A stretch of 51,538 bases of DNA from a virus: positions 1 through 51,538 of IMG/VR virus record IMGVR_UViG_3300042261_000360; one strand, given 5' to 3'. The first letter of the stretch is position 1; every line of letters starts with the position of its first letter. A program made the translations under genes and the position numbers. A model generated the notes under the pieces. The model was not told the DNA's origin. It ran no database searches and worked only from the letters and a program-made list of their open reading frames with translations. Positions 51,003 to 51,538 of this stretch are shown here, in pieces.

Positions 51003-51455
51003 ATGTATTCTAACAATGTTTACAAAGGTCGTTACAAAGTTAACAACCCTAAAAAATATACCGGAAATCCCACCAATGTAATCTATAGAAGCATGTGGGA
51101 ATTTAAATTCATGAAATACTGTGATAACAACCCCAATGTTTTAGAATGGGGTAGCGAGGAAGTCGTCATACCTTATTTATCGCCAGTAGATGGAAAAGTA
51201 CACAGATACTTCGTGGATTTCTACATGAAGGTTCAGGAAAGCACTGGACACATACGCAAGTATCTCATAGAAATCAAACCAGCAAAATTTACTCAGCCGC
51301 CAACAGTTCCTAAACGCCGTACTCAGCAGTTTGTGCAGGAGGTTTATACCTGGGGTGTCAATCAGGCCAAGTGGAAGGCAGCCCGAGATTTCTGCGAAAA
51401 TCGTGGCTGGAATTTTGAGATCATCACCGAAAAAGAGCTAGGAATAGATAAATAA
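51003..51455 (+). CDS. gp4: gp4 head completion protein, TnsA-like nuclease fold
   Basis: This 150-residue protein matches T4 gp4 (also called gp50) in length and along most of its length: YKGRYKVNNPKKYTGNPTNV, YRSMWEFKFMKYCDNNPNVL, EWGSEEVVIPYLSPVDGKVH and the C-terminal WNFEIITEKELG. The core contains an acidic motif set (YFVDFYMKVQ about 68-77, then YLIEIKPAKF about 86-95) that fits the D...ExK pattern of a PD-(D/E)XK nuclease, as expected for the TnsA N-terminal-type fold assigned to this family. In T4 it acts on filled heads before tail joining. It is the only complete plus-strand gene in the window. A TATAAATA core stands 28 bases before the ATG, and the last bases of the gene form the promoter of the next. 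Confidence 0.88.
   Translation: MYSNNVYKGRYKVNNPKKYTGNPTNVIYRSMWEFKFMKYCDNNPNVLEWGSEEVVIPYLSPVDGKVHRYFVDFYMKVQESTGHIRKYLIEIKPAKFTQPPTVPKRRTQQFVQEVYTWGVNQAKWKAARDFCENRGWNFEIITEKELGIDK
51447..51454 (+). promoter_or_regulatory. late promoter core at the gp4 stop
   Basis: GATAAATAA contains the gp4 stop codon and ends 3 bases before the next ATG (51459); the core proper ends 4 bases before. No Shine-Dalgarno sequence lies between. If used, the transcript would be leaderless or start within the first codon. Confidence 0.55.
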
Positions 51456-51458
51456 ACA

Positions 51459-51538
51459 ATGGCCAATCCATTTCAACAACTAAGAGTGGATCCAGTGTCT
51501 GTTAGAAAAAGCCAGGCCTGGTATCAGAATCAGATCAA
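51459..51538 (+). CDS. start of an unidentified late gene, truncated by the window edge
   Basis: An ATG at 51459, 3 bases after the gp4 stop, opens a frame of 26 codons (MANPFQQLRVDPVSVRKSQA and on) that reaches the right edge. The GATAAATA core that overlaps the gp4 stop lies 4 bases before this ATG. I recall similarly starting proteins near gp4 in T4-like marine phages but cannot name it safely. The stretch is too short for domain evidence. It continues the plus-strand operon with gp4. Confidence 0.5.
   Translation, partial: MANPFQQLRVDPVSVRKSQAWYQNQI

Noticed and set aside
1-51538. Rho-independent terminators, tRNA genes, CRISPR arrays, insertion sequences
   Set aside because: The gaps between genes are mostly under 35 bases. 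No GC-rich hairpin followed by T-run, no cloverleaf, no spaced direct repeats and no transposase were found by eye.

Overview
The window is a late structural block of a T4-like tailed phage (myovirus with a contractile tail). The neck proteins gp13, gp14 and gp15, the baseplate wedge proteins gp53, gp25, gp6, a gp7-like protein and gp8, the hub lysozyme gp5, a PAAR tip protein, the tube cap gp48 and the head-completion protein gp4 are all recognisable. Several small conserved proteins and the DUF4815-type protein resemble those of marine and freshwater cyanophages and relatives rather than enterobacterial T4 itself. The host is not shown by the sequence; an aquatic bacterium, possibly a cyanobacterium, is an inference from family resemblance.

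Layout. Apart from the right edge, everything is on the minus strand and packed with overlaps or gaps of a few bases, so transcription runs from about 51 kb down to 1. On the plus strand at the right edge are gp4 (51003-51455) and the first 26 codons of another gene. Going left: gp48, gp53, a hub protein and gp5 (44620-50958); an unknown protein, PAAR and a glycine-rich protein (42440-44620); the wedge genes gp25, gp6, gp7-like and gp8 (35863-42410); and a 2355-residue DUF4815 protein with two small partners (28216-35845). A fibre/adhesin island follows, about 26 kb (2474-28212). It ends with gp13, gp14 and a partial gp15 (1-2464).

The conserved part keeps the T4 order 4-53-5-PAAR-6-7-8-[...]-13-14-15. 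In T4 the bracket holds genes 9-12 and wac. Here it holds about 18 fibre-type genes built from reused pieces: six proteins share one N-terminal domain, two end in C1q-like domains, two have tandem glycine-rich domains (a third glycine-rich gene sits in the hub block), and three very different fibre proteins share about 16 copies of a motif ending WYxLxP. Three ORFs begin in the middle of a domain that is complete in the 2165-residue fibre. The island is therefore a mosaic, probably for receptor recognition.

Regulation. A T4-type late-promoter core, (G/T)ATAAATA, lies upstream of many genes. In several cases it overlaps the upstream stop codon, and in four it is only 3-6 bases from the start codon, which predicts leaderless or nearly leaderless mRNAs. 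No tRNA, rRNA, CRISPR array, insertion sequence, reverse transcriptase, integrase or clear hairpin terminator was seen. No stretch of more than 300 bases lacks a gene.
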